64,000 nt of DNA, taken from positions 124,001-188,000 of the forward strand of contig NZ_JAAKGV010000020.1 of assembly GCF_011043735.1 (NCBI RefSeq). The letters run 5' to 3'. Positions within the stretch are counted from its first letter, which is position 1; every line of letters starts with the position of its first letter. This document shows positions 62,719-64,000 of the stretch, piece by piece. Under the pieces are notes generated by a model, which did no database searches, was not told the DNA's origin, and saw nothing but the letters and a program-made list of their open reading frames with translations. A program made the translations under genes and the position numbers. This DNA comes from Methylobacterium sp. DB0501. Lineage in GTDB: Bacteria > Pseudomonadota > Alphaproteobacteria > Rhizobiales > Beijerinckiaceae.

Positions 62719-63453
62719 ATGGAGTTCGACACCACACGGCGCGTTATCGCCGAGCTTTTCGGTACGTTCTGGCTGACGTTTGGCGGCTGCGGGGCAGCCG
62801 TGCTCGCCGCTGCATACCCGCAGCTAGGTATTGGTTTTCTGGGCGTTTCCTTCGCCTTTGGTCTTACGGTGCTGACCATGGCCTACGCAGTCGGGCACAT
62901 CTCCGGCGGCCATTTCAACCCCGCTGTGACCCTCGGCTTATGGGCAGCCGGACGTTGCGCCAATAAGCACGTCGTTCCCTACATCATCGCCCAGGTGATC
63001 GGCGCGGTTGTGGGTGCGGCTGTTTTATACTTTATTGCTTCCGGCAAAATCGGCTGGACGCCGGGAGGATTTGCCTCAAACGGCTATGGTGAGCTGAGTC
63101 CAGGCAAGTATAACTTGGCGGCCTGCAGTGCAATCGAATCAATTCTAACCTTCTTTTTCCTGTTTATCATCATCGGTACAACGTCCAAGGGCGCAGCCAC
63201 CGGCTTTGCCGGCATCCCGATCGGCTTTGCGCTGGTACTAATTCACTTGATTTCAATTCCTGTGACCAACACGTCGGTCAACCCAGCTCGTAGCACAGGG
63301 GCTGCGGTATTCGCGGGCGGAGAGTACGTGGCACAGCTCTGGTTATTCTGGGTGGCGCCGATTGCTGGTGCGATGATTGCGGGTGCTCTTGCAAAGTGGC
63401 TGCACGAGCCTACGAGCCACAATACAGTCGTAGTTGAAAAGCAGGCCGCATAG
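62719..63453 (+). CDS. aqpZ: Aquaporin Z
   Basis: A 244-residue water channel. The ATG at 62719 (MEFDTTRRVIAELFGTFWL) aligns with the usual AqpZ start and has a GGAG site; longer starts upstream add non-family residues. Six membrane helices and both NPA motifs are visible: GGHFNPAVTLG and TSVNPARSTG. The start FGTFWLTFGGCGAAVLAAAY is typical of AqpZ. It should pass water across the inner membrane under osmotic change. A 13-bp hairpin follows the gene. Confidence 0.96.
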   Translation: MEFDTTRRVIAELFGTFWLTFGGCGAAVLAAAYPQLGIGFLGVSFAFGLTVLTMAYAVGHISGGHFNPAVTLGLWAAGRCANKHVVPYIIAQVIGAVVGAAVLYFIASGKIGWTPGGFASNGYGELSPGKYNLAACSAIESILTFFFLFIIIGTTSKGAATGFAGIPIGFALVLIHLISIPVTNTSVNPARSTGAAVFAGGEYVAQLWLFWVAPIAGAMIAGALAKWLHEPTSHNTVVVEKQAA

Positions 63454-63477
63454 GCTCTGGTATTACATCCTACTACT

Positions 63478-63506
63478 TTGGTCGCCGTTCAGTGAACGGC
63501 GGCCAA
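63478..63506 (+). terminator. Hairpin terminator downstream of aqpZ
   Basis: A 13-bp stem (TTGGTCGCCGTTC / GAACGGCGGCCAA, one G-U pair) with an AGT loop lies 25 nt after the aqpZ stop. No T-run follows, so it may need Rho or act as an mRNA 3' end stabiliser. Confidence 0.6.
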
Positions 63507-64000
63507 GGAGTAGCGAACGCATTTCCCATAAATTATGTCAAGCAGCATACAAATAAATATTAAATCATTAGAATATTTTTCTAATTATAAAACAATATTT
63601 TAGTTATATTATTAAGACACGATCGAATACATTTTGATTATCATCAATGATTAAATCATCGTATATGTCTTTCGTCACACTTAAATTAGGCGAGCTCGAT
63701 CTGACTTAGCCTTTGAACCGGCTATGACAACTGATTCAATGAGGCTTATTGGCTAGTATCACCTATAATCATGGGCATTTGCGTCCGAGCTAAACGCACC
63801 ACATGTTTGGAGAGATCGAAGCAACGTAAAGTTGCTAATGCAGATCGGTTAGGCCCGACAACTCCTGCGAATTTGACGGCCAGGGTTAATATGTGCCTTT
63901 TTGTAGGCTTCCGCGACCCGTGCGTGTTGCCCGAGTTGCTCAACCCGGAGATCCTGCCGCCGCAGTGAGACCCTGAAAAAGCGAGACCCCCGCCAAGGCG
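63507..64000. other. Terminal intergenic region
   Basis: AT-rich sequence (63530-63680) followed by higher-GC sequence. A plus-strand frame at 63771-63968 has no recognisable features. Nothing else is supported before the window ends. Confidence 0.3.

Overview
The window is high-GC DNA with AT-rich gaps. The gene content points to an alphaproteobacterium of the Rhizobiales, quite possibly Methylobacterium-like (inference: FixK-type boxes on ccoNOQP, an ALA-synthase type hemA relic, MucR, an HWE-family kinase, Tad pilin-like proteins and many orphan chemoreceptors). No rRNA or tRNA gene was recognised.

Layout: (1) 0-6.1 kb: a ccoNOQP cbb3 oxidase operon on the minus strand with a perfect FNR/FixK palindrome upstream, a small membrane protein, a decayed hemA and a truncated IS3-type transposase. 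(2) 7.3-14.5 kb: a minus-strand iron operon (TonB receptor, PiuC, PepSY membrane protein, DUF2271, DUF4198, ApbE) with a divergent Sel1-repeat gene. (3) 14.7-18 kb: manganese catalase with a hairpin terminator, a MITE-like element and a single-gene IS66 element. (4) 18.3-25.35 kb: eight co-directional minus-strand genes that look like a composite anti-phage locus: TIR, TIR-like, caspase-like protease, RyR-like protein, metallophosphoesterase, tandem class III nucleotide cyclase (PycC-like), E2-like protein, and a cyclic-nucleotide-binding/TIR effector (PycTIR-like). (5) 25.4-32.3 kb: mobile DNA, with a serine recombinase, a PIN/RHH toxin-antitoxin pair whose toxin has a nonsense codon, a broken HNH gene, a truncated and frameshifted VirD4-type coupling protein, and an intact MobF relaxase. 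(6) 33-36.1 kb: three TadE/TadG-type genes. (7) 36.5-62.4 kb: a signalling district with an MHYT hybrid kinase, five chemoreceptor-like proteins, EAL and GGDEF proteins, a LOV-like PAS protein without the photoactive Cys, a BLUF blue-light sensor, a MucR-family regulator and an HWE kinase, broken up by a dead IS3 copy and an IS5 relic. (8) 62.7-63.5 kb: aquaporin Z with a terminator.

The defence locus is the main discovery candidate. A Pycsar-type core (cyclase plus cyclic-nucleotide-gated TIR effector) is translationally coupled to an E2-like protein, as in some CBASS systems, and sits directly downstream of a second TIR/caspase/RyR/phosphoesterase block. The locus lies between an IS66 element and a recombinase/relaxase region, which fits horizontal acquisition. 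Function is inferred from domains and order only; no search or experiment was possible here.
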